Shown here: positions 34,101 through 42,340 of the stretch, piece after piece
Layout of the letters: each line of letters begins with the position of its first letter
Position numbering within the stretch: the first letter of the stretch is position 1
Source of the DNA: CAVLDP01 sp963661945
GTDB taxonomy: Bacteria; Bacillota; Clostridia; Lachnospirales; Lachnospiraceae
Assembly (NCBI GenBank): GCA_963661945.1
Contig: CAVLDP010000001.1
Span: 62,001-126,000 of the forward strand
Length of the DNA stretch: 64,000 bases
Reading direction: 5' to 3'
Notes under the pieces: generated by a model
What the model saw: only the letters and a program-made list of their open reading frames with translations
What the model was told of the DNA's origin: nothing
The model's database searches: none
Position numbers and translations under genes: made by a program

Positions 34101-34129
34101 ATTGAGAGAGGGCTTTGTCCTCTCTCAAT
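34101..34129 (+). promoter_or_regulatory. hairpin in the rimP operon leader
   Basis: ATTGAGAGAGG (34101-34111) and CCTCTCTCAAT (34119-34129) form a perfect 11-bp stem with a 7-base loop, about 20 bases into the transcript. No T run follows, so it is not a standard terminator. The gene-free stretch 33824-34161 holds this hairpin, the tRNA, two promoters and one terminator, and nothing else I recognise. Confidence 0.6.
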
Positions 34130-34161
34130 TGCTTGTATGGACATGTAAGGTGGTGATTGAT

Positions 34162-34629
34162 ATGTCTAAGAGAGAGATTTACGAGCAGAAGACAGAGGAA
34201 TTCATCCTGCCAATTCTTGATCGCATGGGTTTTGAACTTGTGGATGTAGAATATGTGAAGGAAGGATCTGACTTCTACTTAAGGGCTTATATCGATAAGC
34301 CAGGTGGTATTTCTATTAACGACTGTGTGGATGTGAGTCGAGAGATGAATGAAATCCTTGATCGTGAGGATTACATTTCAGATGCCTATACTTTTGAGGT
34401 GAGTTCTCCAGGTCTTGGCAGGCCTCTTAAGAAGGAGAAGGACTACATTAGGAATTTGAATAAATCAATTGAGATTCGCACCTATAAGCAGATTGATAAG
34501 CAGAAGGAGTTTTGTGGTATTCTGAAAGCTTATGATGATGAGTCGGTCACATTACTTTTTGATGACGACTCAACGATGACATTTTCTAAAAACGATATTT
34601 CACTGATTCGTCAGGCAATAGATTTTTGA
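34162..34629 (+). CDS. rimP: ribosome maturation factor RimP
   Basis: RimP helps the 30S subunit mature. The 155-residue product has the family pattern: LVDVEYVKEGSDFYLRAYIDKPGGI near residue 30 and the VSSPGLGRPLKK motif near residue 80. It also has a C-terminal SH3-like domain. ATG 34162 is chosen after the AAGGTGGTGA ribosome site. A longer frame from 34102 would begin inside the leader hairpin. It is the first gene of the conserved rimP-nusA-rnpM-ylxQ-infB-rbfA order. Confidence 0.95.
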   Translation: MSKREIYEQKTEEFILPILDRMGFELVDVEYVKEGSDFYLRAYIDKPGGISINDCVDVSREMNEILDREDYISDAYTFEVSSPGLGRPLKKEKDYIRNLNKSIEIRTYKQIDKQKEFCGILKAYDDESVTLLFDDDSTMTFSKNDISLIRQAIDF

Positions 34630-34655
34630 GTTCTATACATTTTAGGAGGAAAGAA

Positions 34656-35837
34656 ATGGAAAAGAATGAATTTTTAGAAGCAATTGAGACTTTAGAGAGA
34701 GAGAAGAATATCTCACGTGAGGTTATTCTCGAGACAATCAAGGAATCTCTTATTATGGCTTGCAGCAAGAGCTACTCTCATATGGAGAATATTTCTGTTG
34801 TGACAGATCCAGAGACTTGCCAGTATCATGTATATGCTGCCAAGACGGTAGTTGATTCTGTAGAGGAGCCTGAGCTTGAGATTGATATTGATGATGCGCA
34901 GGCTATCGATGGAAGCTACAAGGTTGGCGATATTGTCAATGTAGAGATTAAGTCTAAGGAGTTTGGACGTATTGCAGCATCCAGTGCCAAGGGTATTATC
35001 CTTCAGTCAATTCGTGAAGAAGAGCGTCGTATCATGTATGACGAATATGTAGTTCTTGAGAAGACTGTTGTTACTGGTATTGTTCAGCGATATGTTGGCA
35101 AGAATATCAGCATTAATTTGGGTCATGCAGATGCAACTATGTATCAGAGCGAGCAGATTAAGGGAGAGAACCTTAAGCCTAATGATCGAGTAAAGGTATA
35201 TATTCTTGAAGTAAAGAAGGGCAATCGCGGACTTAAGATTAGCGTATCTCGTACACATCCTGAATTTGTGGTTAAGCTCTTTGAAGAAGAGGTTACAGAG
35301 GTTCGTGAAGGAATTGTTGAGATTAAGGCAATTGCTCGTGAGGCAGGAAGCAGAACGAAGATTGCAGTTTGGTCTAATGATCCAGATGTAGATCCAGTAG
35401 GCGCTTGCGTTGGTATGAATGGATCTCGTGTCAATGCAATCGTTGATGAACTTGGAAATGAGAAGATTGATATTGTTAACTGGGATGAAAATCCTGCAAT
35501 TCTCATTCAGAATGCCTTAAGTCCTGCTCCAGTAATCTCAGTTATCGCAGATTCTGATGAGAAGACAGCCAAGGTTGTTGTACCTGATAAGAAGCTTTCT
35601 CTTGCTATTGGTAAGGAAGGTCAGAATGCAAGACTTGCTGCTCATCTTACTGGATATAAGATCGATATTAAGAGTGAGACACAGGCAATTGAGGCTGGTG
35701 ACTTCCTTGACTACGAGAATGACTATGATGATGAAGAGTACTATGACGAGGATGAGTACTATGATGAGGATGGCTTCGTAGAGGAAGATTACGAAGAAGA
35801 GGCTGAAATTGAGGAAGTTTTAGACGAAGAGGAATAA
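34656..35837 (+). CDS. nusA: transcription termination/antitermination factor NusA
   Basis: NusA binds RNA polymerase and nascent RNA and modulates pausing and termination. The 393-residue product has the N-terminal polymerase-binding domain (about 1-125), an S1 domain (about 130-200) and two KH domains (about 205-345; GACVGMNGSRVNAIVDEL and LAIGKEGQNARLAA). It lacks the extra acidic repeats of E. coli NusA but ends in an extremely acidic Asp/Glu/Tyr tail of about 45 residues. ATG 34656 follows AGGAGGA. Confidence 0.97.
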   Translation: MEKNEFLEAIETLEREKNISREVILETIKESLIMACSKSYSHMENISVVTDPETCQYHVYAAKTVVDSVEEPELEIDIDDAQAIDGSYKVGDIVNVEIKSKEFGRIAASSAKGIILQSIREEERRIMYDEYVVLEKTVVTGIVQRYVGKNISINLGHADATMYQSEQIKGENLKPNDRVKVYILEVKKGNRGLKISVSRTHPEFVVKLFEEEVTEVREGIVEIKAIAREAGSRTKIAVWSNDPDVDPVGACVGMNGSRVNAIVDELGNEKIDIVNWDENPAILIQNALSPAPVISVIADSDEKTAKVVVPDKKLSLAIGKEGQNARLAAHLTGYKIDIKSETQAIEAGDFLDYENDYDDEEYYDEDEYYDEDGFVEEDYEEEAEIEEVLDEEE

Positions 35838-35838
35838 T

Positions 35839-36099
35839 ATGGCAGATAAGAAAATACCAATGCGAAAATGCGTTGGTTGCGGAGAAATGAAGCCAAAATC
35901 GGAACTGATTCGCATTGTTCTTACAGATGAAGGTGAGGTAGAACTAGATTCATCCCTTAAGAAAAATGGTCGTGGTGCATATCTATGCAATTCTATTGAA
36001 TGCCTGGAACGTGCAATTCGTAGTAAGGGGCTAAATCGTTCTCTTAAGACTATGATTCCTGATTCGGTTATGGAATCTCTTCGAGAGGAGATGTTGTAG
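35839..36099 (+). CDS. rnpM: RNase P modulator RnpM (YlxR, DUF448)
   Basis: The 86-residue product has the YlxR signature: the CVGCGEMKPKSELIRIV opening and the GRGAYLC motif. In Bacillus this small RNA-binding protein (now RnpM) interacts with RNase P. It lies one base after nusA and before ylxQ, its standard place. Confidence 0.93.
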   Translation: MADKKIPMRKCVGCGEMKPKSELIRIVLTDEGEVELDSSLKKNGRGAYLCNSIECLERAIRSKGLNRSLKTMIPDSVMESLREEML

Positions 36100-36100
36100 G

Positions 36101-36418
36101 ATGCAGGATAGTATTTTGTCATTTCTCGGATTGGCTGCCAAGGCGGGTGAGCTTGTGAGCGGAGAATTTTCCGTGGAGAAGGCTGTGAAGTCTGGCCAAT
36201 CACATTTTGTTATTGTTGCTAATGATTGTTCTGAACGGTCGAAGAAAAGTTATACAGATATGTGTAGCTTTTATGGCGTTGATTTGGAATTTTACGGAAC
36301 CAAGGAAAGTCTTGGAGCTGCAATCGGCAAGGATTATCGAGCATCCATTGCTGTGCTTGGAGATAATTTTTCAGTTGGTTTATCTAAGAAATTTGCGAAT
36401 CTTCGTACAATGGAATAG
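36101..36418 (+). CDS. ylxQ: L7Ae-family RNA-binding protein YlxQ
   Basis: The 105-residue protein has the L7Ae/L30e fold pattern: LSFLGLAAKAGELVSGEF, then HFVIVANDCSERSKK. Such proteins bind kink-turns in RNA; YlxQ's exact target is not settled. It starts one base after rnpM and precedes infB. Confidence 0.9.
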   Translation: MQDSILSFLGLAAKAGELVSGEFSVEKAVKSGQSHFVIVANDCSERSKKSYTDMCSFYGVDLEFYGTKESLGAAIGKDYRASIAVLGDNFSVGLSKKFANLRTME

Positions 36419-36430
36419 TGGAGGTAAAGT

Positions 36431-39064
36431 ATGAGAGTACATGAACTTGCTAAGGATTTAAATATACAGTCCAAGGAAGTTGTTGAATTCCTTGCGACAA
36501 AGGGAATAGAGGTAAAGTCTGCATCTGGTCTTGATGAAGGTCAGATTGATATGGTGCGTAAGAATTTTGCTAAGAAGTCGGAAGCCAAGCCAGCGGCAAA
36601 AACGGAAGCAAAGCCTGCTGCCAAGGCAGAAGCAAAGGTAGAGGCTAAGGCAGAGCCTAAAGCTGAGGCCAAGCCAGAAGCAAAGCATGCGGATGGAGAA
36701 CAGCGTCCAAAGAAGAAATCTACCATTTCTGCTGTATTTAATCCTAGATATAGCAATAATGGTCAGAGATCAAATAATGGAGGCCAGAGGCGAAGAAATG
36801 ATGATAGACGTCAGGACGGTAATCGCCCAAATAATGGCAATCGTCAGGAAGGTGTACATCGTCCAATTAAGCCTAGAGGAATTGACCACATTACGAAGGA
36901 AGATCACGCTCGTTCTGAGAGAATTGACAATGAAGCACGTCGCTCTCTGAATGAAAGACGCAGTAATGAGAATGCTAGGCAGAACGAACGTCGTAATAAC
37001 GAGAATAATAGACCAAATGAGAATCGTGCCGGTTCAGGACGAAGAAATGATAATCAAAGACCAAATAATTCTGATTCTCGTAGACCTAGCGGTGGAAATG
37101 GAGCACGTTTTTCTACAAATGCAGCTGCTTCTGCTCCTGCTCCAAGCGATAACCGTAACAACCATACTAAGGGACAGCACGATAATCGTAAGGGCGGAGC
37201 ACATAAGAATTATGACAATCTGGGTGGCAAGAAGCAGGAACGCTACGTAAACCTGGAGAAGAACGGTGGTAAGAAGAAGAAGCCACAGCCAAAGCAGGAG
37301 AAGACAGAAGAGATTAAGAGCATTAAGGTTCCAGATCGAATTACAATTCGTGACCTTGCTGACCGTATGAAGATTCAGCCTTCTCAGATTATTAAGCAGC
37401 TCTTCCTGAAGGGCCAGGTTGTTACCCTGAACTCAGATGTAGATTATGAGCAGGCAGAAGAGATTGCGGTAGAATTTGACATTCTTTGCGAGCATGAGGA
37501 GAAGGTAGATGTTATTGCAGATCTTCTTGCTGAGGATGAGGAAGATGAGGCTACAATGATTTCTCGTCCACCTGTTGTCTGTGTTATGGGTCATGTCGAT
37601 CATGGTAAGACATCGCTTCTTGATGCAATCCGTGACACCAAGGTAACAGACCGAGAGGCCGGTGGTATTACTCAGGCAATTGGTGCTTATGTCGTTTCTG
37701 CAAATGGACAGAATATCACCTTCCTTGATACACCTGGACACGAAGCATTCACTGCAATGCGTATGCGTGGTGCAAATTCTACAGATATTGCAATTCTGGT
37801 TGTTGCAGCGGACGATGGTGTTATGCCACAGACAGTAGAGGCAATTAACCATGCCAAGGCTGCAGGCGTAGAGATTATTGTTGCAATCAATAAGATTGAT
37901 AAGCCAAATGCCAATATTGAACGTGTAAAGCAGGAGCTTTCTGAATATGAATTAATCCCTGAGGATTGGGGCGGAAGTACTGTATTTGTACCAGTATCTG
38001 CTAAGACGCATGAAGGTATTGATACATTACTTGAGATGATTCTTCTTACAGCGGAGGTTCTCGAACTTAAGGCGAACCCTAAGCGTAACGCGAGAGGTCT
38101 TGTTATTGAGGCTCAGCTTGATAAGGGACGTGGTGCAGTTGCGACTGTTCTTGTTCAGAAGGGTACACTTCATGTAGGTGATCCAATTGCTGCAGGCTCT
38201 GCTTATGGTAAGGTTCGTGCCATGATTGATGATAATGGTAAGAGAGTAAAGGTTGCAGGACCATCTACACCTGTTGAGATTCTTGGTCTAAATGAAGCAC
38301 CAAATGCTGGCGAAGTATTTGTTGCCATGGATAGTGAAAAGGATGCTCGTTCCTTTGCTGAGACCTTCATTTCTGAGAATAAGAACCGTCTGGTAGAAGA
38401 GAATAAGATGCAGATGTCACTCGATGATCTCTATTCACAGATTAAGTCAGGTAATCTGAAGGAACTGAAGATTATCGTTAAGGCTGATGTTCAGGGTTCT
38501 GTAGAAGCAATTAAGTCTTCTCTTGTGAAGTTGTCTAATGAAGAGGTAGTCGTTAAGATTATCCATGGTGGTGTTGGTGCCATTACAGAGTCTGATGTCA
38601 CACTTGCATCTGCGTCAAATGCGATTATCATCGGCTTTAATGTAAGACCAGACAATCAGGCAAAACAGACTGCTGAAGCAGAGAAGGTTGATGTTCGACT
38701 CTATAGCGTTATCTATAATGCAATTGAAGATGTAGAGGCTGCAATGAAGGGTATGCTTGATCCTATCTTCGAGGAGAAAGTAATCGGTCATGCAGAGGTT
38801 CGTCAGATCTTCAAGTCTTCTGATGTAGGTAATATTGCTGGATCTTATGTCTTAGATGGTTACTTCCAGAGAGGATGTCGTGTTCGTATCACTAGAGGTG
38901 AGGAGCAGCTCTTTGAAGGTGATCTTGCTTCACTGAAGCGATTCAAGGATGATGTCAAGGAAGTTAAGGCTGGATTTGAATGCGGTCTTGTATTTGACGG
39001 ATTTAATGAGATTCAGGTAGAGGATAAGATTGAAGCATATATCATGGTTGAGGTACCAAGATAG
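36431..39064 (+). CDS. infB: translation initiation factor IF-2
   Basis: IF-2 is the GTPase that brings initiator tRNA to the ribosome. The 877-residue product has a short N-terminal IF2N domain (VHELAKDLNIQSKEVVEFL) and a Lys/Ala/Glu low-complexity repeat (about 52-88). An Asn/Arg-rich disordered region follows (about 110-260), then a second IF2N (about 300-350). The G domain has GHVDHGKTS near residue 387, DTPGHE and NKIDKP, and domains II-IV complete it. The full conserved C-terminal part is present. The variable N-terminal region differs widely between species. Confidence 0.97.
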   Translation: MRVHELAKDLNIQSKEVVEFLATKGIEVKSASGLDEGQIDMVRKNFAKKSEAKPAAKTEAKPAAKAEAKVEAKAEPKAEAKPEAKHADGEQRPKKKSTISAVFNPRYSNNGQRSNNGGQRRRNDDRRQDGNRPNNGNRQEGVHRPIKPRGIDHITKEDHARSERIDNEARRSLNERRSNENARQNERRNNENNRPNENRAGSGRRNDNQRPNNSDSRRPSGGNGARFSTNAAASAPAPSDNRNNHTKGQHDNRKGGAHKNYDNLGGKKQERYVNLEKNGGKKKKPQPKQEKTEEIKSIKVPDRITIRDLADRMKIQPSQIIKQLFLKGQVVTLNSDVDYEQAEEIAVEFDILCEHEEKVDVIADLLAEDEEDEATMISRPPVVCVMGHVDHGKTSLLDAIRDTKVTDREAGGITQAIGAYVVSANGQNITFLDTPGHEAFTAMRMRGANSTDIAILVVAADDGVMPQTVEAINHAKAAGVEIIVAINKIDKPNANIERVKQELSEYELIPEDWGGSTVFVPVSAKTHEGIDTLLEMILLTAEVLELKANPKRNARGLVIEAQLDKGRGAVATVLVQKGTLHVGDPIAAGSAYGKVRAMIDDNGKRVKVAGPSTPVEILGLNEAPNAGEVFVAMDSEKDARSFAETFISENKNRLVEENKMQMSLDDLYSQIKSGNLKELKIIVKADVQGSVEAIKSSLVKLSNEEVVVKIIHGGVGAITESDVTLASASNAIIIGFNVRPDNQAKQTAEAEKVDVRLYSVIYNAIEDVEAAMKGMLDPIFEEKVIGHAEVRQIFKSSDVGNIAGSYVLDGYFQRGCRVRITRGEEQLFEGDLASLKRFKDDVKEVKAGFECGLVFDGFNEIQVEDKIEAYIMVEVPR

Positions 39065-39073
39065 GAGTTAATC

Positions 39074-39442
39074 TTGAGAAAGAATAGTATTAAGAATACA
39101 AGAATTAATGAGGAGGTTCTTCACGAGCTTAGTAATATTATTCGTGGAGAACTGAAGGATCCTCGTATTGATCCTATGTGCTCTGTTGTAGCAGTAGAGG
39201 TAGCCCCAGACCTTAAGACATGTAAGGCCTATATTTCTGTTCTTGGCAATGAGGATTCTCTTGCCAGGACAATAGAGGGGCTCAAATCTTCCAAAGGATT
39301 TATTAAGAAGCAGTTAGCCAGAACAGTAAATCTTCGAAATACACCGGATATTGAATTTATACCGGATAATTCGATTGCTTATGGTGTACACATGTCACAG
39401 ATGATTGATGAACTTCATTTACCAAAGGAAGAAGAGGAATAA
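39074..39442 (+). CDS. rbfA: 30S ribosome-binding factor RbfA
   Basis: RbfA is a cold-shock assembly factor for 16S rRNA. The 122-residue protein has a KH-like fold with EVLHELSNIIRGELKDPRI, then VEVAPDLKTCKAYISVLG and the C-terminal DNSIAYGVHMSQMI. It starts with TTG (39074) after TAGGAG. It is one base from nrnA. Confidence 0.94.
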   Translation: MRKNSIKNTRINEEVLHELSNIIRGELKDPRIDPMCSVVAVEVAPDLKTCKAYISVLGNEDSLARTIEGLKSSKGFIKKQLARTVNLRNTPDIEFIPDNSIAYGVHMSQMIDELHLPKEEEE

Positions 39443-39443
39443 G

Positions 39444-40418
39444 ATGACGGATATCTGCCCATTCTCACTAGATGAACAAATAGAAGAAGCTACAACTATT
39501 GGAATCGCTGGTCATATTCGACCGGATGGAGACTGCGTAGGTTCAACGATAGGAATGTATAACTATATTAGAGAATACTTTCCAGAGAAGGATGTTTTGA
39601 TTTTTCTGGATCCAATTCCGAACAAGTTTAAGTTTCTGCAATCTGCGGATCAGATTAAGGAAGCAGATGAGGAGAGAACTTTTGACCTCTTTATTGCACT
39701 TGACTGTGGAAGTGGTGACAGATTAGGCCGAGCTTATTCTTACTTTACATCTGCGAAGAAATCGATTTGTATTGATCATCATAAGAGCAACCTTTCTTTT
39801 GGCGATTTGAATTATATTGTTCCGGATGCGTCTTCTGCATCAGAACTTGTATATGATTTGATTTGCCATAGAACGATTACGAAGGATATTGCTGAGGCTC
39901 TTTATATGGGTATTGTAAATGATACAGGAGTCTTTCAGTATAGTTGTACTTCAGAGAAGACCTATCGGATTGCTGGTGCGCTTGTTGCATGCGGTATCGA
40001 TTTTTCCTCGATTGTTGAGAAGACCTTCTTTGAGAAGACTTATAATCAGAGCAGAATTCAGTCTTACGTGATCCTTAATTCTACTATGCATGCAGATGGC
40101 AGGATAATCTCAGGAATTGTGACACGCGATGATATGGAGCGCTTCTCTGTGAACTACAAGGAACTGGACGGAATTGTAGCAGAGCTTCGAAATATCAAGG
40201 GCGTTGAGGTATCTATCTTCATCTATGAGGAGGAATCAGGCGCTTATAAGGTAAGCACGAGAGCATCGGGTGATTTGGTGGATTTGTCCCTAATTGCTGT
40301 GAATCATGGTGGCGGTGGTCATGCGAAGGCGGCTGGCTTTGAGATGACAGGAGAGCCTGCCCTTATCATTGACCAGATTGTTGAAGAAGTACTAGAACAG
40401 ATGCAGGTTAATGTCTGA
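39444..40418 (+). CDS. nrnA: nanoRNase / 3',5'-bisphosphate nucleotidase NrnA (DHH-DHHA1)
   Basis: NrnA degrades very short RNAs and in some species pAp. The 324-residue product has the DHH phosphoesterase motifs GHIRPDGDCVGS near residue 22, FIALDCGSGDRLG, IDHHKSN and GIVNDTGVFQYS. The C-terminal DHHA1 substrate motif NHGGGGHAKAAGF is also present. ATG 39444 lies one base after the rbfA stop; a longer frame would overlap rbfA. It overlaps the truB start by one base. Confidence 0.93.
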   Translation: MTDICPFSLDEQIEEATTIGIAGHIRPDGDCVGSTIGMYNYIREYFPEKDVLIFLDPIPNKFKFLQSADQIKEADEERTFDLFIALDCGSGDRLGRAYSYFTSAKKSICIDHHKSNLSFGDLNYIVPDASSASELVYDLICHRTITKDIAEALYMGIVNDTGVFQYSCTSEKTYRIAGALVACGIDFSSIVEKTFFEKTYNQSRIQSYVILNSTMHADGRIISGIVTRDDMERFSVNYKELDGIVAELRNIKGVEVSIFIYEEESGAYKVSTRASGDLVDLSLIAVNHGGGGHAKAAGFEMTGEPALIIDQIVEEVLEQMQVNV

Positions 40419-41299
40419 TGCAAAGCGGTATTATTAATGTATATAAAGAAGCGGGCTTTACTTCCTTTGATGTTGTTGCCAAACTACGCGGTATGCTCCA
40501 TATTCGAAAGATTGGTCATACAGGAACGCTGGATCCGGATGCTACAGGAGTACTTCCTGTCTGCATTGGTAAGGCAACTAAGGTTTGTGATCTGCTAACA
40601 GACAAGGACAAAGAATACGAGGCTGTATTATTACTTGGACAGCGTACAGATACACTGGATATAAGTGGCACTGTGCTTGAGGAGGCAGAGGTTTTCGTGA
40701 CAGAGGACCAGGTTAGATCTGCCATGGAATCCTTTGTTGGGGATATTATGCAGGTTCCGCCTATGTATTCCGCTCTCAAGGTGAATGGCAAGAAGCTTTA
40801 TGAATATGCCAGAGCTGGTCAGGATGTGGAGAGAAAGAGCCGGCCAGTTACGATTTACTCCATTGATATCTTGGAGATTAGTTTGCCGAGAGTTCGCTTT
40901 TTGGTTCATTGCTCCAAGGGGACATATATTCGGTCTCTCTGTGATGACATAGGACGGTATTTGGGCTGCTTTGGATGCATGGAATCTCTTGTCCGCACCA
41001 GAGTAGATGTATTTGATATACATCATGCATATCACCTTTCCGAGATTCAAGAAGCAATAGATTCTAATCGACTAGAGGAGCTCGTGACTCCAATTGATGC
41101 CTTGTTTCAAAGCTACGACAAATACCTTGCTTCAGCTTGTGAAGAGAAGCTTATTGTAAATGGTGGTAGAATACGTGTTTCTCATGACGCGTATTGTCAG
41201 GATGCAGGCGTTTTAGTCTATCTATCCGATGGAAGATTTGTTGGAGTATATAAGATGGACGGAGATTCTCTTCGATTAGAGAAGATGTTTTTAGAGTAA
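40418..41299 (+). CDS. truB: tRNA pseudouridine(55) synthase
   Basis: TruB makes pseudouridine 55 in the T loop of all tRNAs. The 293-residue product has the catalytic Asp in GHTGTLDPDATGVLP near residue 40, the YSALKVNGKKLYEYAR motif near residue 119, and a C-terminal PUA-like region. The ATG overlaps the nrnA TGA. The rbfA-nrnA-truB-ribF order is standard in Firmicutes. Confidence 0.96.
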   Translation: MQSGIINVYKEAGFTSFDVVAKLRGMLHIRKIGHTGTLDPDATGVLPVCIGKATKVCDLLTDKDKEYEAVLLLGQRTDTLDISGTVLEEAEVFVTEDQVRSAMESFVGDIMQVPPMYSALKVNGKKLYEYARAGQDVERKSRPVTIYSIDILEISLPRVRFLVHCSKGTYIRSLCDDIGRYLGCFGCMESLVRTRVDVFDIHHAYHLSEIQEAIDSNRLEELVTPIDALFQSYDKYLASACEEKLIVNGGRIRVSHDAYCQDAGVLVYLSDGRFVGVYKMDGDSLRLEKMFLE

Positions 41300-41300
41300 T

Positions 41301-42218
41301 ATGAAGATTATAGATAATATTAGAGATTGCGATTTTACATTCGATACAGCAGTTACTGTTGGCAAGTTCGATGGAATACATAGAGGACATCATCTGCTCT
41401 ATGATTATCTTGCGAGGGAGAAAGAGAAGGGACTTAAGTCAGTTGTTGTTTCTTTCGATTTATCTCCAAGACTTGTGCTATCGAAGGACTCAGTTCCGAA
41501 TCTTATAACAGAAGAAGAGAAGGAATATATTTTAGACCAATCTGGAATTGATTATCTGGTTCGTCTTTCTTTTTCTGAAGAGCTTATGCATATGGAGGCA
41601 GAGGACTTTGTACGACTTCTGTCAGAGAAACTTCATATGGCATATATGGTTGTTGGATCGGATTTCCATTTTGGTTATCGTGGACTAGGTGATACAGCCT
41701 TACTCTCTAAGATGGCTGAGAATCTTGGCTTTCGCTTAGATGTTGTATCGAAGATCAAGCTTGATAAGCGGGACATTAGCAGTACATATGTGAGAGATGA
41801 GATTTCTCTTGGTCATATTGAACGAGCGAATGAACTTCTTGGATACAAATATTTTATTTGGGGTGAGATTGTTCATGGCAATCATATAGGAAGTGGAATG
41901 GGAATCCCTACGATTAATATGCTTCCGCCATCTACGAAGCTTCTTCCACCAAATGGTGTATATATTACGGAAGTTCTGATTAAGAATCGAACTTATCATG
42001 GAGTTACCAATGTGGGCATTAAGCCTACCATAGAGGGAACTCGTGGTGTGAATGTGGAGACTTTTATCTTAGATTTCAAGGAAGATGTCTATGAGGAGAT
42101 TGCCAAGGTCTCTTTTCTTAAGCGGATTCGCTCAGAGAAGAAGTTTAATAATCTGTCAGAATTGAAGGATCAGATCCTAAAGGATACGAAGGAAGCGTAT
42201 CATTATTTTAATCTTTGA
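41301..42218 (+). CDS. ribF: bifunctional riboflavin kinase / FAD synthetase
   Basis: RibF makes FMN and FAD from riboflavin. The 305-residue product has an N-terminal nucleotidyltransferase domain (GKFDGIHRGHHLL near residue 14; VVGSDFHFGYRGLG) and a C-terminal riboflavin kinase domain from about residue 185 (GMGIPTINM, then PPNGVYI). It closes the nusA-infB operon. No terminator appears until the hairpin at 42288, which lies beyond the next promoter. Confidence 0.95.
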   Translation: MKIIDNIRDCDFTFDTAVTVGKFDGIHRGHHLLYDYLAREKEKGLKSVVVSFDLSPRLVLSKDSVPNLITEEEKEYILDQSGIDYLVRLSFSEELMHMEAEDFVRLLSEKLHMAYMVVGSDFHFGYRGLGDTALLSKMAENLGFRLDVVSKIKLDKRDISSTYVRDEISLGHIERANELLGYKYFIWGEIVHGNHIGSGMGIPTINMLPPSTKLLPPNGVYITEVLIKNRTYHGVTNVGIKPTIEGTRGVNVETFILDFKEDVYEEIAKVSFLKRIRSEKKFNNLSELKDQILKDTKEAYHYFNL

Positions 42219-42245
42219 CAATTATTACACAAATGTTACAAAAAG

Positions 42246-42274
42246 TTGACAGAGTTCTACGAGCTTGTTATACT
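42246..42274 (+). promoter_or_regulatory. promoter of the NlpC/P60 gene
   Basis: A near-consensus site: TTGACA, a 17-base spacer and TATACT, with TGT before the -10. Its predicted start, near 42281, lies just upstream of a terminator hairpin. Confidence 0.88.
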
Positions 42275-42287
42275 ATATTTGAGCTTG

Positions 42288-42321
42288 ATAACAGAAATAT
42301 ATTTATTTCTGTTATTTTTTT
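42288..42321 (+). terminator. terminator-like hairpin between promoter and NlpC/P60 gene
   Basis: A perfect 12-bp stem (ATAACAGAAATA with TATTTCTGTTAT), a 4-base loop and seven T. It can end the ribF operon, but it also lies about 8 bases into any transcript from the promoter at 42246-42274, so it may attenuate that transcript. Confidence 0.85.
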
Positions 42322-42340
42322 GCAGCTTAGGGAGGTTAGA

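Noticed and set aside
34102..34161. Longer RimP start inside the leader hairpin
   Set aside because: No ribosome site there, and the normal RimP start is at 34162 after AAGGTGGTGA.
42215..42340. Longer start for the NlpC/P60 protein
   Set aside because: It crosses the promoter and terminator and would bury the signal peptide.
42275..42340. Cyclic-di-AMP (ydaO-type) riboswitch before the NlpC/P60 gene
   Set aside because: The leader is only about 60 bases and holds just one hairpin; the riboswitch needs well over 100 bases.
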